DNA of 64,000 bases. Source: Shewanella kaireitica. Its GTDB lineage: Bacteria > Pseudomonadota > Gammaproteobacteria > Enterobacterales > Shewanellaceae. Position numbers and translations under genes: made by a program. The stretch covers positions 215,674 to 279,673 of the forward strand of contig NZ_JAKIKQ010000005.1 of assembly GCF_023284045.1 (NCBI RefSeq). Direction: 5' to 3'. Below, piece after piece: positions 15,969 through 25,110 of the stretch. The notes under the pieces were generated by a model. It searched no databases, was not told the DNA's origin, and worked only from the letters and a program-made list of their open reading frames with translations. Numbering within the stretch: the stretch's first letter is position 1; each line of letters begins with the position of its first letter.

Positions 15969-16309
15969 TCCTTAACAGCATTAGTGTCTTTACAGCCTTG
16001 TTGGGCTTGCATCTCGTCGATGTTTAGCTGCTGCATAGTTGTATGAGATCTTTGCTGAATCTTTAGTTTCCAATGAGTATGAATAAGCCGCAAGTGAGTT
16101 GTTGCAGCTACTGCTGTGCAGCTAACAGTAAGTGTTTATCCATACTGCTCTATAAAGATTGATACAAGCAGTCCAAGATTAAATTTTTTGGACCTACTGT
16201 ATGGCATTCGGCATAGACATTTCCTTGATTAACGTACGTTTGAGAATGCGCTTATGCGCCCTAAATACGCACTTAGTGGGAATGTGTTGCTGGATAAAAA
16301 GGATCCACG
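15969..16309. other. 341-bp gap upstream of czcC
   Basis: No gene is recognised. The sequence should contain the czcCBA promoter. I see short dyads such as GCGC-TTAT-GCGC near 16248, but nothing that identifies a metalloregulator site. Confidence 0.35.
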
Positions 16310-17626
16310 ATGAAAAAAACCATGATCGCCACTGTTTTACTAGGTTACTTGGCCAGTAATGCCATTACTTCACAGGTAATAGCTGCAGAAACAGACTCAA
16401 TGGCAGTTGTACCTTCAATAGCATTAAGCACATCCAGTACAGGTGTAGCACAGTTTAATGACTGGCTACCTCAAGTGATTTCACTCTTTAATGCATTACC
16501 GGAGATTCAAGCGCAGAGTGCACGTCGCCAGCAAGCACTGCTAAGCATACAGGCTGCAGATAGAGCGATTTATAACCCTGAGCTTGGTATGAATTATCAG
16601 ACAAATGACTCCGAAGCATCCGACGATACTTATACTCTCGACATAAGCCAAACCCTAGATTGGGGCGATAAACGTGGTGCAGCAACACGGATGGCCCAGC
16701 TTGAAAGCGAAATACTCGTTGCAGATATCATGCTAGAGCGCAGCCAAATGCTGGCCGAACGGCTGCAAGCCTTGGCCAGTCAAGCCCAAGCTAAAAAGGC
16801 ATTGCTTTTTCAACAGCAACAATTTGAACGCGCTAAAGCTCAATTGGATATTGGGCATCAACGCTTAGAAGTGGGTGATATATCCAGTGTGGAGCTGCAG
16901 TTAATGCAACTTGAACTTGCCAGTAATGCCGCGGATTATGCCATCGCAGAGCAAGTGTCAATAGCAGCCGATGGTGCGGTGCTAGGCTTGTTTGGCGAAG
17001 TTGAACTGCCGTTTGCCGACTTTCTGCATGCGCTTAGTGCTCAAACAAGTCAGCTTGAAGTCTCCCCTGAACTGCCTGCGCTAAAAAGTGCTTATCAGCA
17101 GGTGTTGATTGCGAAAGTCGCTGCCAAGCAGGCCAAAGCAGATAGTGCCGCAGACCCAACGATTAGCTTAAGTGCCGAGCGAGAAGGGGAAGACAACAAA
17201 GTTGGCGTTGGGGTTTCTATTCCGTTGCAGTTTAGAAATAACTATAGCGACGTTATCGCAGTGGCTAATGAAGGGATCACAATCGCGGAGCAAACATACC
17301 TTGCCAAGGAGCGAGTGCTTTTACAGCAGCAGAAGCAGTTTGCTTTGAGTCAACCTAGGCTGGCACAGCGTTATCAAGATTGGCGTGAGTTAGTACTTAC
17401 ATCAGGCGGTGAGGCCGCGAAGAACTTAGCACAGCAATGGCAGACAGGTGACATAAACACCAGTGATTACCTGCAAAGTCAACGCCAGATAAGCAGCAGC
17501 TATCTGGCTGGACTCACGTTGGAATCAGCTCTGTATGAGAACTGGCTGACGTGGATGGGCGCCAGTGGGCAACTTGAGTCTTACCTCAATAGTCAACTTG
17601 CACACGCTCCCAAGCTCCCAAGCTAA
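16310..17626 (+). CDS. czcC: Outer membrane efflux protein, CzcC/TolC family
   Basis: The 438-residue protein has a signal peptide (cut near VIAAE) and two repeats of long amphipathic helices rich in Gln, Ala and Leu, as in the periplasmic alpha-barrel of TolC-like channels. The segment NPELGMNYQTND near residue 90 is a typical early beta-strand. It should form the outer-membrane exit of the tripartite pump. AAGGA precedes the ATG. It is the first gene of a three-gene operon, followed 14 bp on by the adaptor gene. Confidence 0.88.
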   Translation: MKKTMIATVLLGYLASNAITSQVIAAETDSMAVVPSIALSTSSTGVAQFNDWLPQVISLFNALPEIQAQSARRQQALLSIQAADRAIYNPELGMNYQTNDSEASDDTYTLDISQTLDWGDKRGAATRMAQLESEILVADIMLERSQMLAERLQALASQAQAKKALLFQQQQFERAKAQLDIGHQRLEVGDISSVELQLMQLELASNAADYAIAEQVSIAADGAVLGLFGEVELPFADFLHALSAQTSQLEVSPELPALKSAYQQVLIAKVAAKQAKADSAADPTISLSAEREGEDNKVGVGVSIPLQFRNNYSDVIAVANEGITIAEQTYLAKERVLLQQQKQFALSQPRLAQRYQDWRELVLTSGGEAAKNLAQQWQTGDINTSDYLQSQRQISSSYLAGLTLESALYENWLTWMGASGQLESYLNSQLAHAPKLPS

Positions 17627-17640
17627 GTAAGGGGTAGATA

Positions 17641-18933
17641 ATGAAAAATATTAGAACAGACATCATGAAAATTAATAGCATCAAGTCGGCAGAATATATG
17701 AATACGTCAACGGTTAAGCAAACTCAAAAAACAGTATTTGGTCTCAATGCGATTACGCGCGCAATGAGCTTTGGTCTATTCATGGCAATCAGTAGCGCGT
17801 TTATCATGCCTTTGGTGGCAAATGCTGGCGATGGTCATGATCATGCTCAAGAGGCGCCCGCTAAAGAGGTTGTTACCGAGGATGATGGTCACGGCCATGG
17901 TGCTGCTGGTGAGGCGGAAGAAGAGCATGGACTGGACGCATTAAAGCTGACGCCTGAACAGCGTGAGTTGGCAGCGATCAAGGTGATCAGCTTAACGGAG
18001 CAAAGTTTCAGTTTAGAAGCGGTTGCAACAGCAACCTTGGTGGTTGACCGTGACCGTACTATCACTATTGCGCCACAGGTCGATGTACGCGTACAAAAAC
18101 GCAATGTTGTACCAGGTCAGGAAGTGCAGCAAGGTGATGTATTGCTGACTTTAGGTGGAGTGGCAGTCGCTCAAGCACAAGCAGATTATATCAATGCTGA
18201 AGCTGAATGGAGCCGAGTTAAGCGCATGAGTAAGAGTGCGGTGAGTGCTAGTCGTCGACTGCAAGCTCAGGTAGACGCAGAGCTTAAGCGAGCCACGCTT
18301 GAGGCAATGAAGATGACGCCAAAGCAGATTAAAGCATTGGCTTCGAACCCCGAAACTATCGGAAGTTATCAGTTACTCGCGCCGATTACCGGCCGTGTCC
18401 AGCAAGACTTAGCCATGTTAGGGCAAGTTATTCCTGCAGGCACGGCACTGATGCAGCTTACTGATGAGTCACATCTTTGGGTGCAAGCAGAGCTGACTCC
18501 AGCTCAAGCTGAAAAAGTCAGTATTGGTAGCAAAGCCATCGTTAAAGTCGGTGATAAGAGCCTAGAAGCTAAAATTATTGGCCGTTCACATGAACTCGAT
18601 AGCGTCACCCGTACTGAGCAGATCTTAGTGAGCTTTGAAAATTCAGGTCATGTTTTACATGCTGGGCAGTTTGCTGAACTTTATCTTCCTGACGCGCAGC
18701 AAGGTGGAGTCATTTTGCCTGATTCTGCGCTTACACGCGGTGGCGATGGAGACTGGCAGGTGTTTATTGAAGACGAAGATGGTTTTGAGGCTCAAGAGGT
18801 TGAAGTGGTTGAACGTCAACGCGGTATGAACTTAGTTCGCGGTCTAGCATCAGGTTCTAACGTTGTTGTTTCAGGCGCATTTTTCTTGTCTTCAGAGCAA
18901 GCGAAGTCTGGCTTCGATATTCACAACCACTAA
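17641..18933 (+). CDS. czcB: RND efflux periplasmic adaptor, CzcB-like
   Basis: The 430-residue membrane fusion protein starts at ATG 17641, supported by AAGGGG 8 bases upstream; ATG 17698 is an alternative. A membrane/signal segment (about 45-62) is followed by a His-rich metal-binding stretch (GDGHDHAQ and DDGHGHGAAGE). Lipoyl halves (VVPGQEVQQGDVLLTLGG and LLAPITGRVQQ), a short helical hairpin and beta-barrel domains follow. The adaptor links pump and channel, and the His region may deliver metal to the pump. The czcA gene starts 12 bp after its stop. Confidence 0.9.
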   Translation: MKNIRTDIMKINSIKSAEYMNTSTVKQTQKTVFGLNAITRAMSFGLFMAISSAFIMPLVANAGDGHDHAQEAPAKEVVTEDDGHGHGAAGEAEEEHGLDALKLTPEQRELAAIKVISLTEQSFSLEAVATATLVVDRDRTITIAPQVDVRVQKRNVVPGQEVQQGDVLLTLGGVAVAQAQADYINAEAEWSRVKRMSKSAVSASRRLQAQVDAELKRATLEAMKMTPKQIKALASNPETIGSYQLLAPITGRVQQDLAMLGQVIPAGTALMQLTDESHLWVQAELTPAQAEKVSIGSKAIVKVGDKSLEAKIIGRSHELDSVTRTEQILVSFENSGHVLHAGQFAELYLPDAQQGGVILPDSALTRGGDGDWQVFIEDEDGFEAQEVEVVERQRGMNLVRGLASGSNVVVSGAFFLSSEQAKSGFDIHNH

Positions 18934-18945
18934 GAGGCGCTCACT

Positions 18946-21900
18946 ATGTTACAGAAATTAATAGACGCTGCGATCCGCAATCGTCTGATGGTGGTGCTTG
19001 CGCTTTTAGCTGCGGTGATTGCTAGTGCAGCTATGCTACCAAAACTTAATCTAGATGCATTCCCAGATGTCACTAACGTCCAGGTGACAGTGAATACGGC
19101 GGCGGAAGGGCTCGCGGCTGAAGAAGTTGAAAAGCTAATTAGTTATCCTGTTGAATCGGCCATGTACGCGCTGCCTTCAGTAACAGAAGTTCGCTCACTG
19201 TCGCGCACGGGCTTGTCAATTGTCACTGTGGTATTTGCTGAGGGGACAGATATCTATTTTGCTCGCCAGCAAGTATTTGAGCAATTACAGGCAGCGAGAG
19301 AGATGATCCCTGATGGGGTTGGGGTGCCTGAAATTGGCCCAAATACCTCTGGCTTAGGACAGATTTACCAGTATATTCTGCGGGCAGAGCCTGGTTCAGG
19401 CGTTGATGCGTCAGAGCTACGAAGCCTAAATGACTATCTCGTTAAGCTTATCATGATGCCAGTAGGTGGCGTGACTGAGGTGCTGTCGTTTGGTGGTGAG
19501 GTGCGTCAATATCAAGTGCAGATAGACCCGAATAAAATGCGCAGCTACGGCCTGTCCATGGAGCAAGTGACGAATGCATTAGAGAGCAACAACCGCAACG
19601 CGGGTGGCTGGTTTATGGACCAAGGTCAAGAGCAGCTCGTTGTGCGTGGTTATGGTTTATTGCCTGCGGGGGATGCAGGTTTAAAAGCGATTACCCAGAT
19701 CCCAGTTGCTGAAGTGGCTGGTACACCGGTACGCGTGAGCGATATTGCTAATGTCGAATATGGCAGTGAGATCCGCGTTGGTGCTGTCACCATGACTCGC
19801 CGCGACGAGGCTGGTAATAAGCAAGTGTTAGGTGAGGTGGTTGCTGGCGTAGTGCTTAAACGTATGGGCGCAAATACAAAAGCAACCATTGATGATATCA
19901 GTGAGCGTAGTGCTTTAATCGAACAAGCTCTGCCTGAAGGCGTGTCGTTTGAGGTTTTTTATGATCAAGCAGATTTAGTCGACAAAGCGGTGGAGACTGT
20001 GCGTGACGCATTGCTAATGGCATTTGTGTTTATCGTGGTGATCTTGGCGCTGTTTTTAGTCAACATTCGCGCCACTATGTTGGTGCTGCTGTCGATCCCT
20101 GTGTCGATTGGTTTGGCGCTGATGGTTATGTCCTACTTTGGTATGTCTGCGAACTTGATGTCGCTTGGAGGCTTGGCGGTAGCGATTGGTATGTTGGTAG
20201 ATGGTTCGGTGGTGATGGTTGAAAACATCTTCAAACACCTAACACAGCCAGATAGACGTCATTTATCCGAGGCGCAAGCGCGCGCTTCAGGTGAACTTGA
20301 CCCACATCATGCAGATGAAGATGGTATTGATGCGGGTGAGCGCAGCGGTATTGCGATGCGTGTGATGCTGGCTGCAAAGGAGGTGTGTAGCCCAATCTTT
20401 TTTGCGACAGCCATTATCATCGTTGTCTTTGCCCCACTATTTGCTTTAGAAGGTGTTGAAGGCAAGCTGTTTCAACCTATGGCAGTTAGTATCATTTTGG
20501 CGATGATCTCTGCGTTGTTAGTGGCACTTATTGCAGTACCAGCGTTAGCCGTTTATTTGTTTAAACGTGGTGTTACGCTAAAAGAAAGTGCAGTGCTTAA
20601 GCCTATTGAAGCGGGGTACCGTAAGTTATTGAGCGCTACAATGGCAAAACCTAAAGTGGTGGTGATTACTGCTGTTGTGATGTTTGCTATGAGCATGATG
20701 TTGCTACCAAGACTGGGTACTGAATTTGTCCCAGAACTCGAAGAGGGGACAATTAACCTGCGGGTGACATTAGCACCGACTGCAAGCTTAGGTACTTCTT
20801 TAGAGGTTGCTCCTAAACTTGAGGCTATGTTGCTTGAGTTTCCTGAAGTTGACTATGCCCTGAGCCGTATCGGTGCCCCTGAGCTGGGTGGCGATCCTGA
20901 GCCAGTGAGTAACATCGAAATCTATATTGGACTCAAGCCGATTGAGCAATGGCAACATGCAGAAACACGTTTAGAGCTGCAGCGTAAGATGGAAGAGAGA
21001 CTCAGTATCTACCCTGGCCTATTATTTACCTTCTCACAACCTATTGCGACTCGAGTTGATGAATTGCTGTCAGGGGTAAAAGCCCAGCTAGCGATTAAGA
21101 TCTTTGGTCCCGACTTAGATGTGCTGTCTGAGCGTGGCCAAGTATTGACGGACTTAGTTACTCAAATCCCCGGTGCAGTGGATGTGTCATTGGAGCAGGT
21201 GAGTGGTGAAGCACAGCTGGTGGTACGTCCGAAGCGTGATCTGTTAGCGCGTTACGGGATCAGCGTTGATACCGTAATGGGCTTAGTGAGTCAGGGGATC
21301 GGTGGTGTAAGTGCGGGGCAGGTGATTGATGGTAACGCTCGCTACGATATTAATGTGCGATTGGCGGAAGAATACCGCAGTGCACCTGATGCATTGCGTG
21401 ACTTACTATTAAGTGGTGCTAATGGTGCTACGGTACGTTTAGGTGAAGTGGCTGATGTGGTTATCGAGATGGCGCCTCCAAATATTCGCCGAGATGATGT
21501 ACAGCGTCGTGTGGTCGTGCAAGCAAACGTAGCTGGTCGAGATATGGGGTCGGTGGTCAACGACATTTATGCCGTGGTGCCGCAAGCTGAATTGCCACCA
21601 GGTTACACTGTGGTGGTTGGCGGTCAGTATGAGAATCAGCAACGTGCACAGCAGAAGCTAATGTTAGTGGTGCCTATCTCTATTGCTCTTATTGCGCTGT
21701 TGTTGTACTTCTCGTTTGGCTCAATTAAGCAGGTCGGACTGATTATGGCTAACGTACCATTAGCATTGATTGGTGGCGTTGTTGCTTTGTATGTCAGTGG
21801 TACTTATCTTTCGGTGCCAAGTTCGATTGGCTTTATCACCCTATTTGGTGTGGCCGTCCTTAACGGTGTGGTACTGGTGGATTCGATAAATCAACGTCGA

Positions 21901-22194
21901 TCGAGCGTCAAGTCAGAGTCGAATGAGTCTCTTTTTGAAGCGGTATATGAAGGCACTGTTGGTCGATTACGTCCAGTACTGATGACGGCACTGACCTCTG
22001 CACTGGGCTTGATCCCTATCTTAATTTCATCTGGGGTCGGTAGCGAAATTCAGCAGCCGCTAGCAATTGTGATTATTGGTGGTCTGTTCAGCTCGACAGC
22101 GTTGACATTATTAGTGCTGCCAACATTGTATCGCTGGTTGTACCAAGATCGCGCTAACAAAGGTCTGAGCAAGGATTTTGAAGCTCTGGATTAA
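18946..22194 (+). CDS. czcA: Heavy-metal RND pump, CzcA-like (AIGxxxDGSxxxVEN type)
   Basis: The 1082-residue inner-membrane antiporter has the HME-RND start AFPDVTNVQVTV, two halves of six membrane segments, and two large periplasmic loops. The fourth membrane helix reads AIGMLVDGSVVMVEN (about residues 410-424). CzcA proper has DFG in place of AIG. In the published HME grouping as I recall it, the AIGxxxDGSxxxVEN pattern belongs to the class of the nickel pump NrsA rather than zinc or copper pumps. An insertion with His and acidic residues (ELDPHHADEDGID, about 445-460) follows. The metal is therefore uncertain. It is the last gene of the operon. Confidence 0.9.
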   Translation: MLQKLIDAAIRNRLMVVLALLAAVIASAAMLPKLNLDAFPDVTNVQVTVNTAAEGLAAEEVEKLISYPVESAMYALPSVTEVRSLSRTGLSIVTVVFAEGTDIYFARQQVFEQLQAAREMIPDGVGVPEIGPNTSGLGQIYQYILRAEPGSGVDASELRSLNDYLVKLIMMPVGGVTEVLSFGGEVRQYQVQIDPNKMRSYGLSMEQVTNALESNNRNAGGWFMDQGQEQLVVRGYGLLPAGDAGLKAITQIPVAEVAGTPVRVSDIANVEYGSEIRVGAVTMTRRDEAGNKQVLGEVVAGVVLKRMGANTKATIDDISERSALIEQALPEGVSFEVFYDQADLVDKAVETVRDALLMAFVFIVVILALFLVNIRATMLVLLSIPVSIGLALMVMSYFGMSANLMSLGGLAVAIGMLVDGSVVMVENIFKHLTQPDRRHLSEAQARASGELDPHHADEDGIDAGERSGIAMRVMLAAKEVCSPIFFATAIIIVVFAPLFALEGVEGKLFQPMAVSIILAMISALLVALIAVPALAVYLFKRGVTLKESAVLKPIEAGYRKLLSATMAKPKVVVITAVVMFAMSMMLLPRLGTEFVPELEEGTINLRVTLAPTASLGTSLEVAPKLEAMLLEFPEVDYALSRIGAPELGGDPEPVSNIEIYIGLKPIEQWQHAETRLELQRKMEERLSIYPGLLFTFSQPIATRVDELLSGVKAQLAIKIFGPDLDVLSERGQVLTDLVTQIPGAVDVSLEQVSGEAQLVVRPKRDLLARYGISVDTVMGLVSQGIGGVSAGQVIDGNARYDINVRLAEEYRSAPDALRDLLLSGANGATVRLGEVADVVIEMAPPNIRRDDVQRRVVVQANVAGRDMGSVVNDIYAVVPQAELPPGYTVVVGGQYENQQRAQQKLMLVVPISIALIALLLYFSFGSIKQVGLIMANVPLALIGGVVALYVSGTYLSVPSSIGFITLFGVAVLNGVVLVDSINQRRSSVKSESNESLFEAVYEGTVGRLRPVLMTALTSALGLIPILISSGVGSEIQQPLAIVIIGGLFSSTALTLLVLPTLYRWLYQDRANKGLSKDFEALD

Positions 22195-22467
22195 TGGGGT
22201 TGTGTAAGCGCCCGACATCAACTGTGATAAGGGCGCAGAAGGTTTTCTTTGGCAGGGTCGCTAAAGGGGGCTGAAGTCGGTATTCAGCATTAGTCTGCCT
22301 GATCCACCTATTTAGCCTTATATTGTTACGGTTGGCTGGTCATTCTGGCATGTGTTCTTTTGGTTAAGACGCGACAAGTTGAGCGATTTTTAGTCGCGCT
22401 TTAATTTGTCTCGAGGTTGCCTGATCTGCTTAATCAAAGCTCATGTTACGGCCAGTTAATTTAGTAC
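22195..22467. other. Non-coding stretch after czcA
   Basis: No gene is seen. A GC-rich hairpin, GCGCCC (22208-22213) with GGGCGC (22231-22236), lies 13 bases after the czcA stop but lacks a T run. The clear terminator is further right, at 22468. Confidence 0.4.
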
Positions 22468-22496
22468 GCGGAGCTGGATTGCTCCGCTTTTTATTT
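22468..22496 (+). terminator. Terminator of the czcCBA operon
   Basis: GCGGAGC (22468-22474) pairs with GCTCCGC (22481-22487) and is followed by TTTTTATTTT. It lies between convergent genes. Confidence 0.85.
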
Positions 22497-22514
22497 TAAT
22501 GTGCAATGATGAGG

Positions 22515-23774
22515 TTATTTAAGCTCCCACACCTCCCAGCTCTCCAATTGATATTTTTCTGCCAAGGCGAGTGCTTTTTCAAAGTGCTGCTGAGCTCTTT
22601 TTTCATCGCCTTCTGCCTTGTAGTAAAGGCTGAGCTGTTTGTGCCAATTTGGACTTTGTTCACCCTCTAACGTTACTTTCTCAAGTATGGTTTTAGCATG
22701 TTGGTTATCTCCTTTAATGAGTAACCCTTTGGCGACCTCAATGCTGACAATTGTTACTGATTCAGGAAAATGCTGCTCAATAGCTGTGAGTATTTCGTCT
22801 ACCTTATCGACCTGCTTCGACCAAAATAGGTATTTGGCAAACTGATAAGCGTGTAACCATTCAAACTGAAAGCCGCCCCACTGTTTTTGCAGTGTTTTAA
22901 AGTGTTTAATAACAGCCTTGTAGTCGCCAATTTCTAGCATATCAGTGCCATCAGTGGCGTAGTTTGGCGCTAAGAATTGTAAGCCATCGTATAGGGCTGG
23001 CAACGCAGTAGTGAAGTGGTTTTCAGTCGGATAGGATTCGAAATGCCACTGCAATGATTTATCCGCTGAAGCTTCAAAAACCGCAGCAACCTTATCGACT
23101 CCCATATCTTCTTCACGAGCAACAGAGAAAAACAGTGGGGCTGATAGTTTATTTTGTTGTAACAGTGATTCAATTTTATTCGCCACGCTGTAGTCATCAA
23201 ACCAAGCGCTAGGGCTCATGGCAAGGTAAGCATTAAATGGGCTATCTTGCTGCATCATACTGTAAAGCGTAAACAAGCCTCCAAGTGAGTAACCGGCGAG
23301 TGCTTTCTGGCTGTTGCTTTTGAACTCTCTATCTATCAGCGGGACTAGCTCGTTAGTGAGATAATGATGAAACTCTGCCGCACCGCCAAAGGCTTTATCT
23401 TCTGTTGCCCAAGTCGTGGTGTATAGGTAGTCATCATCACCTTGATTCGCGACGCCTACCACTATCATCGGCGGTATTTTCCCCATGCGTGCGAGGTGTT
23501 TTACCAGCGCCGAAACATGCTGAAACTGGAAGTCTGCATCAATAATATACAGAGTTGGGTAATGCCTATCGCTGGCAAAGTAACGTTCAGGAAGTGACAC
23601 CAAAAAGCGCCTTTCCTGCTTTAAAACACTTGATTGGTGCGTGTACTCGTGAGCACTAACAATGGCGCTATGCTGTAGTCCTTGCGAGGAGGCATTAGCC
23701 ATAACCTGGCTGTTTATTACTAGTGATAGCTGCAATATTAATAGATATTTCATAAGGTATATAACTGTTTTCAT
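22515..23774 (-). CDS. Secreted esterase (PF00756-type alpha/beta hydrolase) with C-terminal repeats
   Basis: The 419-residue protein has a signal peptide (either Met1 or Met8 could start it). An esterase-D/IroE-like hydrolase domain covers about residues 35-270: RRFLVSLPERY, YPTLYIIDADFQF, nucleophile Ser in AGYSLGGLFTLYS, and a late His in TENHFTT. The C-terminal 140 residues are TPR-like helices (EILTAIEQHFPESVTIV, KALALAEKYQLESW). Family members hydrolyse esters including siderophore trilactones, but the substrate here is not evident. It stands alone, convergent with czcCBA and divergent from the peroxidase gene. Confidence 0.85.
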   Translation of the reverse strand: MKTVIYLMKYLLILQLSLVINSQVMANASSQGLQHSAIVSAHEYTHQSSVLKQERRFLVSLPERYFASDRHYPTLYIIDADFQFQHVSALVKHLARMGKIPPMIVVGVANQGDDDYLYTTTWATEDKAFGGAAEFHHYLTNELVPLIDREFKSNSQKALAGYSLGGLFTLYSMMQQDSPFNAYLAMSPSAWFDDYSVANKIESLLQQNKLSAPLFFSVAREEDMGVDKVAAVFEASADKSLQWHFESYPTENHFTTALPALYDGLQFLAPNYATDGTDMLEIGDYKAVIKHFKTLQKQWGGFQFEWLHAYQFAKYLFWSKQVDKVDEILTAIEQHFPESVTIVSIEVAKGLLIKGDNQHAKTILEKVTLEGEQSPNWHKQLSLYYKAEGDEKRAQQHFEKALALAEKYQLESWEVWELK

Positions 23775-24069
23775 TGTTTTAAATTCTATTGATGTTTGCG
23801 TGGTTTATTCAGCTTAGCAGTTTCGCTTAGCAAGGAAATATCTAGAGGGTGAAGTCTTTGTAATCCTTGGTGAAGCTTCAGTGAAGCTATAAATCTAAGC
23901 ACACTTAGCTAGGCATTGCCCCTTAGCTATTCAAGTAAAGAAACTGTTGATGTTGGGAGAGGTGGTCAGTTAATCATTGCTCTGAAAATTCGCATTATTG
24001 AATGCTTTAACTAAACTGAAAACTAAATGCAGCGAAGGATTGCCGCATAAACTCACAGGGAGGTTAGCC

Positions 24070-25110
24070 ATGATATTCAAATATCGCTGGGCGATAGCGA
24101 CATTGATTATTTTCGGTTTCAGCGTATATCTATTTCAACAGTCCAAACAGCAAGTAAGCCTTGTCAAAAGGGTTGAAATTGACGAAGGACACTCTCACTT
24201 ATCACAAGATAACAGCATACTTGATCAGGCCTCGATTGCTGCTGTTCCTACCTTTGTTTTCGAACCAGATAAAAAGTCTCACATTATCCTAGGGCTAAGA
24301 TTATTTTTAGATCCTCAGTTATCTTCGAATGGACAAGTTAGTTGTGAGTCTTGCCATCATATCTATGACAATGGTGCTGAAGATATTGCGGTCTCAACAG
24401 GAGTTAAAGGTGCGGGCAACCGAAACTCGCCTACTGTGTTCAATATTGGGTTGAATAGCCGATTTTTCTGGGATGGACGAGCAAATAGTTTGTATGAGCA
24501 AATCGACGGTCCTATTCATAATCCATTAGAGATGAACAGTAATTGGGACGATATCGTGGCTCGATTATCCAATCAAGCCAGCTATCGGAGTGCTTTTGCT
24601 GAGCATTATGATGAGGGCATTACAGAAGACACGATTAAAGATGCATTAATAGTTTTTATGTTGCAGCTCAACACTCCGGATGCACCGTTTGATAAATACT
24701 TGCAGGGTGATACCAGTGCTCTGTCCTCAGCTGCAGCTCTAGGTTGGCAAAAGTTTCAGTCGTTAGGGTGCATTTATTGCCACCAAGGACGTAATGTCGG
24801 TGGCAATCTGTTTCAGAAGTTTGGCAGCGTAGAGTCGGTAGCAGCGCTGAGTGCAGATCTTGGTCGTTATCAGCAAACCAATGATATTAATGATAAATAT
24901 GTATATCGAGTACCGAGTTTACGCAACGTTGCGATAACCGCTCCCTATTTTCATGATGGCCGCGCTCAGAGTTTAGAAGAAGCCGTTTTGGTGATGGCTA
25001 AAGTGCAGCTTGGTAAAGATCTCGAAGCTACAACGCTAATAGAACTTGTCGCGTTCTTAGATTCACTTACCGCGCCTAAACCTCCGGTTCTTAAGGAATT
25101 AAATCGATGA
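24070..25110 (+). CDS. Diheme cytochrome c peroxidase (CcpA/MauG family)
   Basis: I choose ATG 24070 because AGGGAGG lies about 8 bases upstream and a membrane anchor starts at once (YRWAIATLIIFGFSVYLF); an upstream TTG at 23998 lacks a ribosome site. The 346-residue product has two c-heme sites, CESCHH and CIYCHQ. It also carries the conserved blocks GNRNSPTVFNIGLNSRFFWDGR, RVPSLRNVAITAPYFHDGRA and the early LGLRLFLDPQLS. It should reduce hydrogen peroxide in the periplasm, anchored to the inner membrane, or act as a MauG-like oxidase. Its stop overlaps the start of the hybrid kinase gene by 4 bases, so the two are translationally coupled. Confidence 0.9.
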   Translation: MIFKYRWAIATLIIFGFSVYLFQQSKQQVSLVKRVEIDEGHSHLSQDNSILDQASIAAVPTFVFEPDKKSHIILGLRLFLDPQLSSNGQVSCESCHHIYDNGAEDIAVSTGVKGAGNRNSPTVFNIGLNSRFFWDGRANSLYEQIDGPIHNPLEMNSNWDDIVARLSNQASYRSAFAEHYDEGITEDTIKDALIVFMLQLNTPDAPFDKYLQGDTSALSSAAALGWQKFQSLGCIYCHQGRNVGGNLFQKFGSVESVAALSADLGRYQQTNDINDKYVYRVPSLRNVAITAPYFHDGRAQSLEEAVLVMAKVQLGKDLEATTLIELVAFLDSLTAPKPPVLKELNR

